Source of the DNA: Glandiceps talaboti
Taxonomy: Eukaryota > Hemichordata > Enteropneusta > Spengelidae
Length of the DNA stretch: 64,000 nt
Direction of reading: 5' to 3'
Assembly: GCF_964340395.1 (NCBI RefSeq)
Contig: NC_135554.1
Location: 10,847,475 to 10,911,474, forward strand
This document shows positions 22,706-34,494 of the stretch, piece by piece (the stretch's first letter is position 1; each line of letters begins with the position of its first letter). The position numbers and the translations under genes are program-made. The notes under the pieces were generated by a model. That model saw only the letters and a list, made by a program, of their open reading frames with translations, had not been told where the DNA came from and did not search any database.

Positions 22706-23222
22706 AGTGTTTTTGTGAAGGATGGTATTTAGGTAAAATCTACCTGAGTTCCCTGTCATTTTACCACAGTTTGCCACCAAAATTATTGTATAAGCCCTAC
22801 CCCATGAAAAAGAATTGTTTCTGGTCAGGACAGTTTGTCTAAAATGGTGCGGCAGTGTGAATGTTTGTGGGGTTTTTATTCTCAACAAACCTGTCACTCA
22901 GTCGACTATTTATGGCAGTTACTGTTGTTTTTATTTAGTACTTTAGAGCAAGTGTGTAGGTGGGGTAAATGTCATTTGCTTGTTCATGATTGGCTCTGCA
23001 GTTGTCTTCACTGAAGTAGGGAGGGTTATTATTGTGTTTCCCCACTGATCTGCAGACTGCATGGACCGGAAAAAAAAGAGACAGACGTGAGGGTATTTAA
23101 GTGATGCACAGAAACAATTCTTGGGGGGGGGGGGGGGGGGGGTGCTAATGTATGGGGAAACTCAATTTTACCAGATTGCCCCTTCCTCTTACCAGGGTTC
23201 TTAGCCCTTAGCAAAAAACACT
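22706..23222. mobile_element. AGTGTTTTTxGCTAAGG-family element, hosting a second MITE
   Basis: The left end AGTGTTTTTGTGAAGG is inverse to the right end CCCTTAGCAAAAAACACT. Its body aligns with 9889-10054 on both sides of position 22811, where the 311-bp element 22811-23121 has landed. An 18-base G run follows the inserted element. Confidence 0.65.
22811..23121. mobile_element. AGAATTGTTTCTGGTCA MITE, copy A
   Basis: Ends AGAATTGTTTCTGGTCA and (inverted) CAGAAACAATTCT. Shares CTCAACAAACCTGTCACTCA, TTTATGGCAGTTACTGTT, GCAGTTGTCTTCAC and GTGAGGGTATTTAA with copy B, and the last two also with copy C. 311 bp, non-coding. Confidence 0.8.
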
Positions 23223-25762
23223 CACTACATTTTCTGTTAGGAGTAAAATTTGGGTGAGAGATACAGTTGTCTAACAGCTGTAGAAGAAAATGGCTCAGAA
23301 CAGTTTGTGTTAATGATCGTTGTTGATTCAAATGATTGCAGCAACCAGCACCTATCAAGTGTATTAGATATCTTTGACATGTTAACCACACAGCATTACA
23401 ATATCTTTGACACCAAAGGAAAGACTTACCTGGTAGTGACAGTAAAAAACAAACATATTTCATTGCTTCTCTAACAAGGCATGTACATTGTACTGTATGG
23501 TAAACTATCAAAACATGTTTTGATGCATCTCTTGTAAATATTATATTGTTGTATAAAGTCGCCAGAAGAGTTAACATTCACATTTTTTTCTATGCTGAAA
23601 TGAAAAATATTGCAACCATAACACTGACAGTTTTGATATGAACCGTACATCCAATCCCAGCTTGATATTAAAACCTCTCTTTTTATGAAGACAATGCCAT
23701 TAAGGTAGTGTGCATGGTGTGAGCTCCTTGTTGACCTCAGATAATTTGAGTCAAGATTTGAGATATGTAAAATAATGCAAGACAGTCCTGATCAACAATT
23801 TAGTAAATAGTATATATTATTACGAATCAACAAGATTGTTTTCATTGCCCAATTTTCAACTTTTATGCATCACCCACAGCATAACAGGGCTATGGGTCAT
23901 GGGTATATTCTCCCTTGTTTGATTTAGTTGAATCATGATAGTTTTCGTTTTGTTAGGCTTCAGTATACTTGTAAGTAGCATACCATGATGACTGAAAATA
24001 AACAAGCACATTTTCATATACTCTGATTTTGATTGGTGTCACTTGATTAGCACAACTGATTCAATAGGGGGTTCAGTAGTGTTATTGTCGTGGTGTGATG
24101 TTTGTCCATCTGTGTGGGTGTGTGTACACGACAAACTCAAAAACCACCAGGTCAATTGTTTTGGTATTTGGGTGGGATTTTCCCTTTGGTGTCTAGTTGT
24201 AAAATGATTGCAGCAGAGGTCTGTGTTTTGGGTAAAAAAAATGCAATTTTGTTTAGAGACACAGCATGCAGTCTCTAGGCAGAGTGCAAGTTCTAGTTTT
24301 ATTGATGTCATGAAATAAATGTTTCATGGGGTATGCAAATATTCCTAGCAACAAGACCACACCCACAGCAACATTCAAATGCCTGTACAGTAATAATAAT
24401 TTCATTTCTTTAAAGAAGCACATTACACTGTATCTCATTTCTCTTTACAATACTCAAAAGGAAAAAAAAATAGATAAAATGACAACAAATAACACTGAAT
24501 TCCTTTTTTTTTTAAAACAAAGTAAACAATGCTAAAATGACAACAGTAATGTGAAATTATGTCCATAAAATGATAAAATTACACTGTTTTGTTGCACGAA
24601 AATCACACTCGGTAACATTGCTGAAAAAGATGAGTTTTAAGGTTATGGTAAGAGATTCAATTGTACTATCTAAGCAAATGTTAAAGGAAGCTGATTCAAT
24701 ATTGGAATTGAGCCGTATTTGAAAATGCACAGAAACCATAATTTTTTTGTAGTGCCAGTTGTATCTTGCCTCTTTAAAATCAGTTTATCAGAAGAACGAA
24801 GTGTGTGCTTCAGAGTGTCAATTTCAATCAGCGTCTGCATGGAGTCTGGGCATTCAACAATTTGAATGTGCAAAGGACAATTTTGAACTTGATTCTCTGC
24901 TCAAAGGGTAGCCCATGAAGATCGAATAAAACAGGTGCGATGTGTATAAATTATGTGTTTACAATTTGCAAAGATAACGACTTTGTAGGACAGGCAAGTG
25001 AATGAACATTAAACAACAACAAAACCATGCCCATAGCAACAGTCAAATAATGGTACATATTGCATGGGTAACAAATATGAAATTGAATTGTCCATGTTAT
25101 GTGGTAAACTTTGTTTTTGAATATCACAAATATTGTTCAAATCAAAATGATTACAGTTGTGCTACAACACAATTTGTGCTATTTTTTTCTTTGTTTTTTT
25201 TTTATTTCATTTTATTTCAGTATTATAATGTTTGGTTTGTTTAGCACAACAGCGACATCAGGGTGTTGATAATTTTTGGATTATAAACCCAGGTAGAAAG
25301 AGTTGGCAATATACAAATATGTTATACAAAATTATGGAGAATTTTTCAAATTAGGTAAAATGGTGTGTGTGTGTGTTTTCTTTTTTGCTTTCTCCTCATT
25401 TACACACCTGCACACTCAATTGTACCAGAAGCCTATATTTCGCAAGAGACTAATTTGATTCATGACGTTGCAGTTGGTCATCCACTTGTACTCTTACTCT
25501 CTATGCACTATACTGGACAAGCTGAATGCAGTATAGTTTGTTTTAGTATGAGAGTCGTACCATTTCAATACTCCTTTTACTTCACAAATGTTTTATTGTT
25601 ACAATTCACTCGATACCTACAGCCAAGTCTTGATAAATAAAAAAACAAATACGCAAATATCATAATGAATATCACCTATTCTTCAGCTTGTCGATGTACG
25701 CCCTCTAGCGGTATCCCTCAACGTTTGCACTTTTACACAAAGCTAGGGATACTTCTGCGCGC

Positions 25763-25776
25763 CTCTCTATGGCAAC
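25763..25776 (+). promoter_or_regulatory. X-box-like RFX site upstream of DNAI3
   Basis: CTCTCTATGGCAAC matches 12 of 14 positions of the RFX X-box consensus GYYNCCATRGNAAC, with a perfect GGCAAC right half. RFX and FOXJ1 drive axonemal genes in animals, and this site lies 97-83 bp before the inferred end of the first exon. The role is inferred from position and target type. Confidence 0.5.
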
Positions 25777-25779
25777 GGG

Positions 25780-25859
25780 ATCCAATATGGCGGATACTTT
25801 GTAAACTGTTTTTAAATTTTGACGAAATATTATAGGATCTGGCGAAATAATTTGAGTAG
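25780..25859 (+). other. DNAI3: Probable 5' UTR exon of DNAI3
   Basis: A good donor, GAGTAG|GTAAGA, ends this stretch at 25859, and a good acceptor, TGTATTTACAG, ends at 26351, 24 nt before the DNAI3 start codon. Together they imply a non-coding first exon joined to 26352. The left boundary (transcription start) is a guess from the YY1-like motif. Confidence 0.45.
25784..25793 (+). promoter_or_regulatory. YY1-like ATGGCGG initiator motif
   Basis: AATATGGCGG close to the expected start of the DNAI3 transcript. ATGGCGG is the YY1 core and is often placed just downstream of the transcription start. Its ATG opens only a four-codon frame (ATG GCG GAT ACT TTG TAA has five sense codons before the stop), so it would act as a minimal upstream ORF if transcribed. 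Confidence 0.35.
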
Positions 25860-26375
25860 GTAAGAATTATTTTGTGTTTAACGACCTTCTGTTTTCACCC
25901 TGATATTGTTTTACTGCATGAAAATATTTGAATTATCGAATCTCGCCAAGGAGTACGTAGAGACCGATAGGCGATACATACCTTCATCACAACATTATGG
26001 ACATGCAAGATAGACATTCGTACGTCAGTGATCCGATCGTTTCACCATTATTTATGTTCCCTTGTTATATTTGACGTGTCGTTTCAGGGTTGACTGGACC
26101 TCTGTTTCATTCACACATTTGCTATTTGGTAGTTTCAATCTGTGAAATATATTTAATCGATGTGACAACCCTAGGAAAATCGATCCCTTGATCGCATTGC
26201 ATGACATGTTATTACAGCTCGGAAAACGGTTCTCGTTGCAGTTATAAGATGTAATGCAATCTGAAATAGTAAAGTGTACCCTCAAAAATGCTAACGTATG
26301 TTATTCCGGCAGAATTATTGCGATGTACCTTAAATTGTTGTGTATTTACAGACCAGTAATACAACGAGTATAAAG

Positions 26376-29300
26376 ATGGCTGACGAGGAAAAACAACCAG
26401 AACAACCCCAAGAACCTGATAAGGAAGGTAGTGGAACACCAGATAAAGGGAGGAGCAGTCCCAAAAGTCCGCCAAGTCGACCCAAGAGTGGAGCTTCCAG
26501 CAAGGCAAGAAGTCCTTCACCGGGAAAAGGAAGCAGGGCTGGAAGTGGAAGGAAAACCCCTAAAAGTCCACCAGGACAGAGAAGGAGTTCTAAACCTGGT
26601 AGTCCCAAGGCTAGGAAAGGTAGTCCTAAAGGTGAGAGTAGTTTTAATATAAAGTGATATCATACAATTTGGAAATAAACATGAATTTGCATTGATACAG
26701 TGATAAATATGTTCATGTCTGTAGTTTTTCCATTATCGTACAGTTATTTATTTATGTATTTTATTTTTATTTATTTATTTTTTATTTGCATGATTTATTT
26801 CGAAAACCAATAAGATATTTACAGAGTACTGAAATTCTGCTGTGATTGATTACAGGTAAACAAAAGAAAGATAGTGAACAAAGGGAGACATCTGCTCATG
26901 ATGGTGAGAATGAAGGTAAGTTTATACAAAATTGCAATACTTTGACATTGACATTGAAAAATAAATTACCGAGACAACAATGAAATTTTTGTTTTGTTAT
27001 ATATGGTATTCATAAATATTTACTAGACTGTAGACTGTAAATATTTGCACAAGCTCAAAATATTTGTGAGTGATTGAAGTTTGTAGCATGTGTTAGCATG
27101 CAGACAGGATTGTTCACTGTGTATATGTATTGCCAAATGCATTTAACATGCAGATACCATGTTCAAGGGTTTACAGTGATTAGGGAAAGTTGAAGTTGTA
27201 TGTTGAATGCATGTCAGCGTCTTTGTTAAGGTTTTGGATGTAAGAACCCCAATGACACACCTTAAGCTTCGAGAACTCGGGTAGATTTTACCAACTTATG
27301 AAACATTACATTCTCTTGACAATATTATTCAACCACATCACCCATGATATATGATAAATTAGAAGGTGAATAAAAGATAGCTAGAATTCAAATACTCATT
27401 CAGTTGTTTATTATTAATATAAATTACAGGACCACCTCCAGAGGATATAACAGCAATATTCTTGTCAAGTAAAACTCAAGAAATTTTCAACATCAGAGTT
27501 GATGAAGATGTGACTACAGAGGAACCCAACAAACTGGTCCCTAAAGAAGATGTCATACAAGATATGAAGATGAGGGCAGCAATTTCAGATTTCCATCCTC
27601 TCAAACAAATGATCTTGGTAAGAAATTTATTGAAGTCAATCATTTTTTTTTAATGTTATAAAGGAATGCAGATTATACTGAAGCATATATAATTTGTTTT
27701 CATATTCATAGATAAGGCTCAGATACTATGAAAACAAAATGTAGGAGATCTAGTCGAGAAATAAGAACGCTATACGTCACCTAGTGGTAAAACCAGCAAA
27801 CAGACAGTTTGACAAAGTCTGTCAACCAGAACAGATGAAATGTTACTCATACTAATGAGAACCCTTGGTCATGGTCAGTCTGCCCTCTAATGATAGCCAA
27901 ATTGCGTTGTTCAGGGTCAAAGTGATAAAAACTGGCATTTCTTGTAAGTCACCACTTGTATATAGTAAGAGATAGGGGAACATCAGATTTTGGTGCATCA
28001 CTAGAAATTGTGTGTCAGTGGTGTGTCAAATTGGCTTAGAGGGCATACTGGTCATGGTACAAGAACGTATTATTACTATGTTTTACTGACCTGATGAATG
28101 TGTATATAAGAAATAAGAAGACTGAAGTACTGGTACAGTACACTGGTAGTTAAATGTTGATCTAGTGTACTGTCAGGAGTAGGTGTTCCCCTACATGTAT
28201 CTCTTACAGTATGGTGACTTACAAGAAAACAAGGTTTTCATCATTTTAAATCCACAATTGAAATTTTGGCACCCTTGTTAGTAGACTGTCAGATGCGTCA
28301 TGCTGTTCCGCCCTCACCCGACCTCTTCAGGAGGGGTTGACTGATGTGTGAGGGTGCCCCATCGATGTGTGAGGGTACCTTACAGATTTCCTGGTTAGCA
28401 GAACCTGTGGAGCATTGTCAACCACTGTATTTTTTACACTCCAGGAACAAGCCAGATTAAAATGTTATAATTTAGGTTGTTATCAGTATTCCTATTCAAT
28501 TTTTGATTTATCTCTTTATTAAATATCTTGTACTCTCTGTATGTCTTTGTTTTGGTATGAATATTTCAGGACTACCCAGGAGAGGAACTTCTTCTGATTT
28601 ATGACGCTGATTTCAGGTATGGTCAGAATTTCTATATGGCTAATACTGAAGAAGCTAAAGAGAGAATTTTACATGTAAGTAGATTTTTATTGTACTTAAA
28701 TTTACATGTAGTCTTACCAAGCTAGAGTTACTATAGAGTTTCATTCAGGAGGCACAATGGATTTTTTTATGTCTCTTACAATGTTTTTTACATCTGTCAC
28801 AAGTTTTTTTTTTTGTAAATTACATAAACAAAAGACAGACAAAGATAACATGTAAGCATACAATTTATCTCACTGTGAACACAAATCAACATCACTGGAA
28901 GAAGAAACAAGGAAGACCCAAACACGAAACAGTTTATTTGTGTTTTTAGTGAGATAAAATGTAACATTTCATGTATGTGTCACAGTAGTGCACTATCAGT
29001 GCCTGTAGTTTGTTTGCATGGTTTGTAACAAAAACATAGTGTGAGATGTAGCAAACATCATGCCAGCCAGTTGCAAATGAGAATTTGGTACTTACATTTA
29101 TAATGTATTTCTATACTATCAGTGAAGTTATTGTGCAAAAAATGTGCAAAAACAGTCTTAGTAATAAAATTTGGCAGGGTCCTGGGAAGGTAACACTGGA
29201 CAATTGTACACCAGAGATCCTGGAAATATTCCTGTAATAATATCCACTATTCATGCAACGTCATCTCAGACTCACGTTTCCCCTTATTTGTCCTAAATGA

Positions 29301-32300
29301 CATTGCACTCATTCCACATACTGGGATTATTATATGTAGTGATTACATATGTACAACTGTGTACATTGATTTACAGTGAAAAATACAAGTGTGATTTCAA
29401 TTCTCGTTATTAGGCAAGGGAAAGTAACTTTTTTGTGCCCCATCATCCATTGTGGGGTTATAGGGTTGTATTTTGATACGTTCATGCTGCCATGGTTTAC
29501 TTCAATACATTTGTATATATGCAAATATTTAATTATCCAGAAATAGTTATACATGACATAGATATACATGACACCAAATGTCTGTTATTTGTTACAGCCT
29601 CCAGAAGAAGAAGGTGAGGGGGAAGCGGAACCTGAAGAAGAGGTCATCTATAGATATATTCCACCTGAACCTAAGGAATGGATCTCTCTAGGCAGTGAAT
29701 TTGAAGTGGAGGAGGAAAAAGTTGTTGAAAACAGGGAACGGGTAAGGATAAAGAACTGAAAATCATACATAGTGTTGTAATGTTTATGCCTCTGATTGTG
29801 TCGCAGTAAATGAGTACAAAAACGACTCGAAATCATTGACTAGTTTCACACATCAACAACTAGTATTACTTTTCAAGAATGTAGGTACACACTTATTTGG
29901 ACAGCAGTTTCATCATCATGACAAATCTGCATACATTATATATTTTCCACATACTACACATAGCACAAAGGAATGTACCATGACATTTGTCATACTTAAA
30001 ATACAGCCGTCCAGTGAGTAAGTATGTTGAGTATCAGTGAAATACGGCTATGTGCTAGTTTTCAGATAATATCTCGAAATCAAATTTAACTATAGCAAAT
30101 TGATACATAAATTTTGAAGCAATCTTCATTCATTCCTCTGGTGAATACAGATTGATCAATCTTACCTTGGTAGATTTAATGGTACTCTGCGTGATCAGTG
30201 TCATTCAAAAGTTCCTGATTTGCTCAGGCCATTTTAATAAACAGCGCCCTCTAGTGACATGGTGTGGTAACATAGATTGGTGCCAGACCAGAGCTCTTGG
30301 ATCAGACTTCTGTTAAAGCAAGAAGCACAGTCCCTCCGATACACATACTATGCCATATGTAATGCATGGTACATTTAGTTATATCCTGTATCATCATAGT
30401 TTGCTCTGTATCAGAACAATCCATCATTGATTGATATGTATTTTCATTTGCCTTTTAATACAGGCAACATTTAGCATCAGTCGTGTTCGTCGTGAGTTTG
30501 GTGCACCTATCAATTTTGGTGACCGTAATTCTGGTGATGCTAAGGATGGTTACATTGAATGTGTACATTACGAAGACAAGAGTTTCAGCATCAAGAAATT
30601 AGAGAAAGATTGTGGAACTCAAGCCATACCAGAATTGGTTGAAAGTGGATCCCAGACTGAATGGTAAGAATGTGACATCTATCTGTTCATAACTCTGATA
30701 CTGCAATAGATTTTTGACGACATTCAGGGCGAGAGTGAAATTCAACACACAAGAACAGTATATCTGCTTTATTCATTGAATATTGTTAAGACACCCACTT
30801 CACTAGTTTGGGTAGATACAATTAATACTTGTTGTCAGTACAGCCTGTTGAAAATAGCTTTCTGTCCAACATAAACAAGACACTGTTATCAATTATACTC
30901 CCACACAGTGTATACAGACAGTAAAACTGCTTCTAGCTATCCCCTAGAACAACAACTGAGGCAACCTATGTAAAATGTTGCCTGTACGATAGATTGTAAT
31001 TTTCATTTAAATTCATTGAAAATTGGAAGTTTTCTGAAATGGTAGTACCAAATGTAGATAAGTAGGCTGTCGGACCAGACACCATGGAACCAGGTTTCAA
31101 GCTAAAATTACATCAAAAGCAATACATAACAGTACTAGAAGGCCATGATTTCAAAATGTTATTTGATTTCATATTTTTTTCTCCATTTTAAACAGGAAAC
31201 ATCCCAGAAATGCCAGCACACAGTATGTACCACGTGAGTTTACTGAACAAGAGAAGGAAGAGTTGTCTACTTCCAAATCACTGGAAGTATTTATAACTGC
31301 TGTTGCACCAAGGTATACTATTTATTTGCAATCATATATCAACCTCATATAATTACAGTTTTGCATCTTGGAATGAATCATTTAATTTACCATCTTCAAA
31401 AAATGTACATGTATTTTAAACTGAAAATTAAACATTCACTTTTAACGTTTTTCACAGCATTTTTTGTAGAGGCTTTCTATATTTAATTGAAGAATTAAAA
31501 ATTTCCTTTATATTATAAAATGCATGTCTTCCACAAATATCTGTTAATGACACACAGAATTGTTCTCTAAGAAATGTGAACAGTTTATAAAGTCGCTTAT
31601 TTCCAAACAACTATGTGAACAAGCCATGCAGATTAAATTTGTTGTATCTATTGAATCCAACACAAATTCAAACTTCTCTTCTATGGAATATAACAACTTT
31701 CTCCCTAAACAAGCCATGCACGTTAAATTTGTTGTTTCTCTTAAATTTGATATAGATTTTAACTAGCTCTTCAACAGAATAAAACAACTTTCTCACCAAA
31801 CAAGCCATGCACATTAAATTTGTCATTTCTCTTGAATTCTGTGTAGATTTGAGCTAGCTCTTCAACAGAATAAAACCACTTTCTCCCCAAACAAGCCATG
31901 CAGATTAAATTTGTTGTATCTATTGAATCCAACACAAATTCAAACTTCTCTTCTATGGAATATAACAACTTTCTCCCTAAACAAGCCATGCACGTTAAAT
32001 TTGTTGTTTCTCTTAAATTTGATATAGATTTTAACTAGCCCTTCAACAGAATAAAACCACTTTCTCACCAAACAAGCCATGCACATTAAATTTGTCATTT
32101 CTCATGTAGATTTGAACTAGCCCTTCAACAGAATGAAATAATGGATGTATTCTTTGATGACTGGAAAGCCTTGGCTGAAGAAGACAGTACATTTGGTTGT
32201 AAATCTGATAACCATCTCAAGGTATGTGATTCGTCAATACTCTTCTAAATTATTTTCATGCTGCAAGAATGAATGGTCATGGACTTCGGATTCATAGAAC

Positions 32301-34455
32301 TTTACAAACGACTCGCATCTAGTCATAAAATTTCTTTGCAAGCAAGGCCCCATTTTTTTGCTGGTGTCTCGTTAGCATCGCTAGGGATGATTCTTGTGAG
32401 TAGAAATGTTGCTGTGTAACTATGTCTTTTCATGTTGTTATATCGCAATACCAATTTGATGAAAGAATTTGTAGAATTTTGAGGAAAAGCTATCAAGGAT
32501 CATAGTTTAATACTAGGATAGTGAACATTATACTTCAGAGAAGTCGAAGTTGTCTTGCGACTATCTCCACGTAAAAACTAAATTTCACTGTATGAAAATA
32601 AGATTTCAATGTGATTTTTGCTTTATTATCATTAAGAAAATTTCAGATAGATCTAACCTTGTTTTGTCATCTCACTTTGGCAGGAGTACCAGTCATTTAC
32701 TGACTTACAATTTAGTAAAGATAAAACTATCACCACAGTAGATTGGCATCCTGCTATCAAGGGTGTTATTGCTGTAGCTTGCGCTGAGAGATTGGCATTT
32801 GATGAAAGAGTAGACAACGCCTCCAAAGTACTGATGACGCCATCGCTTATTTTAGTCTGGAGTTTTACAGACCCAATACATCCACAGGTAGGACATTAGC
32901 ATCTAATTTGCATTTTTGATGTGTGTGTTTAATTGAAGATTAATGAGCAACTGTCGTACTGAAGTAACCAATTACAATTCCCTGTCACAGGTACTGTCTG
33001 TGTGTGTGTGATAGATTACAACCGACATGCAGTGCTCAGCTTTTCCCCAGCAGGAGGTTTAGCTACATTACTAATATCTGTCTTTTTGACTATACGTGGC
33101 GAGGAAAGTGTTCATAGAAAATGTCGACAGGTATAGGACTAGACTAGAAACACCTCTCTCACTTCACCTCCTGGTGATAAATCTGTGTTTCTTCTTTTCA
33201 CAATACAGTTACTATTGGAAGCACCAGATGACATAATGTGTTTTAAATTTAACCCAGTGGATCCAAACATAGTAGCCGGAGGCTGTATAAATGGACAGGT
33301 TGTACTCTGGGATATTACCAGGTGGGCTGACAGGTTGAAAAATACTCCCAGAGGTAAACAGACCAAGAAGAACACAATGATGAGTCTGGTATGTAGTTGT
33401 TTGTATATAGCGCCCTCACTCAAGCAAGGGCGTGATGCTTTTGTTTTAAAGTTTACACTATGTTTTAGATTACTAAAAAGTGAAGACAGAGTTTGAATTT
33501 ATATTTGAACAATCCATATTTTATAAGTGGCAGTCTCAACAAGTCTGTGTCCACACAGTATGAAAGACATGTAGCATCAGGGATGATTTTTTTTTAAAGG
33601 GGAAAGGATTGAAAGATTTGAAGTAATAATATCTCATGCATTGCATACAAAGAATAGGTGATGACAAATTGATACTATTATTGAGGGTATTATAAAAAAA
33701 ATAAGATGTCTGTTAATTTGATAATGAGTATGATTTTAAGTATCCCATCATCTATACTTTAATTTTGTACATTCAAGATTAGGTGTCATGCTAGAAAAAC
33801 ACTTCACTTCAGTACAACAAAGAAAGATCAGCTTATGTAACTGTATGCATTGTATGAACTTCAAACATATATTTTTGCAGAAAGTTTAAACTGCCCAAAG
33901 ATTTTTTTTTTTTTTTTTTTGGCTAGTTTTATTTGTTTTTTGTTTGATTATTACCATCATGACATAACGTGTTATTATATATATGTGCATCTCATGATGT
34001 AAAATGTACATTTTGGTGTCCTTCTTGCACATGAACATCTTTACCCTATTACATCTTCACTTCATTTCTATGGCTCTTCACGCATCATGGCTGTCTTTCA
34101 CCTTCAATCAAGTAATCACTAAGAACGAATCGCTTATTTCTACATATCATGCAATGATTTCATGCTTTGCCATTCATTAATAATCACTTGCCATTGCTTG
34201 CTCTTTTCATGGAAGCCCACCCAAGACAAAAATGTACAGGTAACATATACTGTGTCCCAACTCACATCATCATGTTTGCGTTTGGTTTGGTTTTGAAGTG
34301 TTCTAGAATACTGTTTACTAGGTTTTATAGAAAAATTCAAGTTTCAGAGTGTCACAGCTGAATGCCAGGAAAAGCCGTTACTATGTAATTATATAACTGT
34401 ATACATATATATTCATATATATAGCTATAACTATATATGTATATAAAGTATATAG

Positions 34456-34494
<39 letters not shown>

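Larger units (their letters stand above)
22269..25762. other. Intergenic region between ASF1 and DNAI3
   Basis: Probable ASF1 3' UTR to about 22660, then the nested elements at 22706-23222. From 23223 to 25762 I see only AT-rich, non-coding sequence with short A, T and TG runs, an AATAAA at 23997, and no recognisable ORF product. Confidence 0.5.

Noticed and set aside
31560-31989. ORFs over the 91-bp array as an alternative DNAI3 exon
   Set aside because: The open decoy frame reads out of exon homology after FELALQQN and ends at a stop, so it would truncate the protein before the WD repeats.
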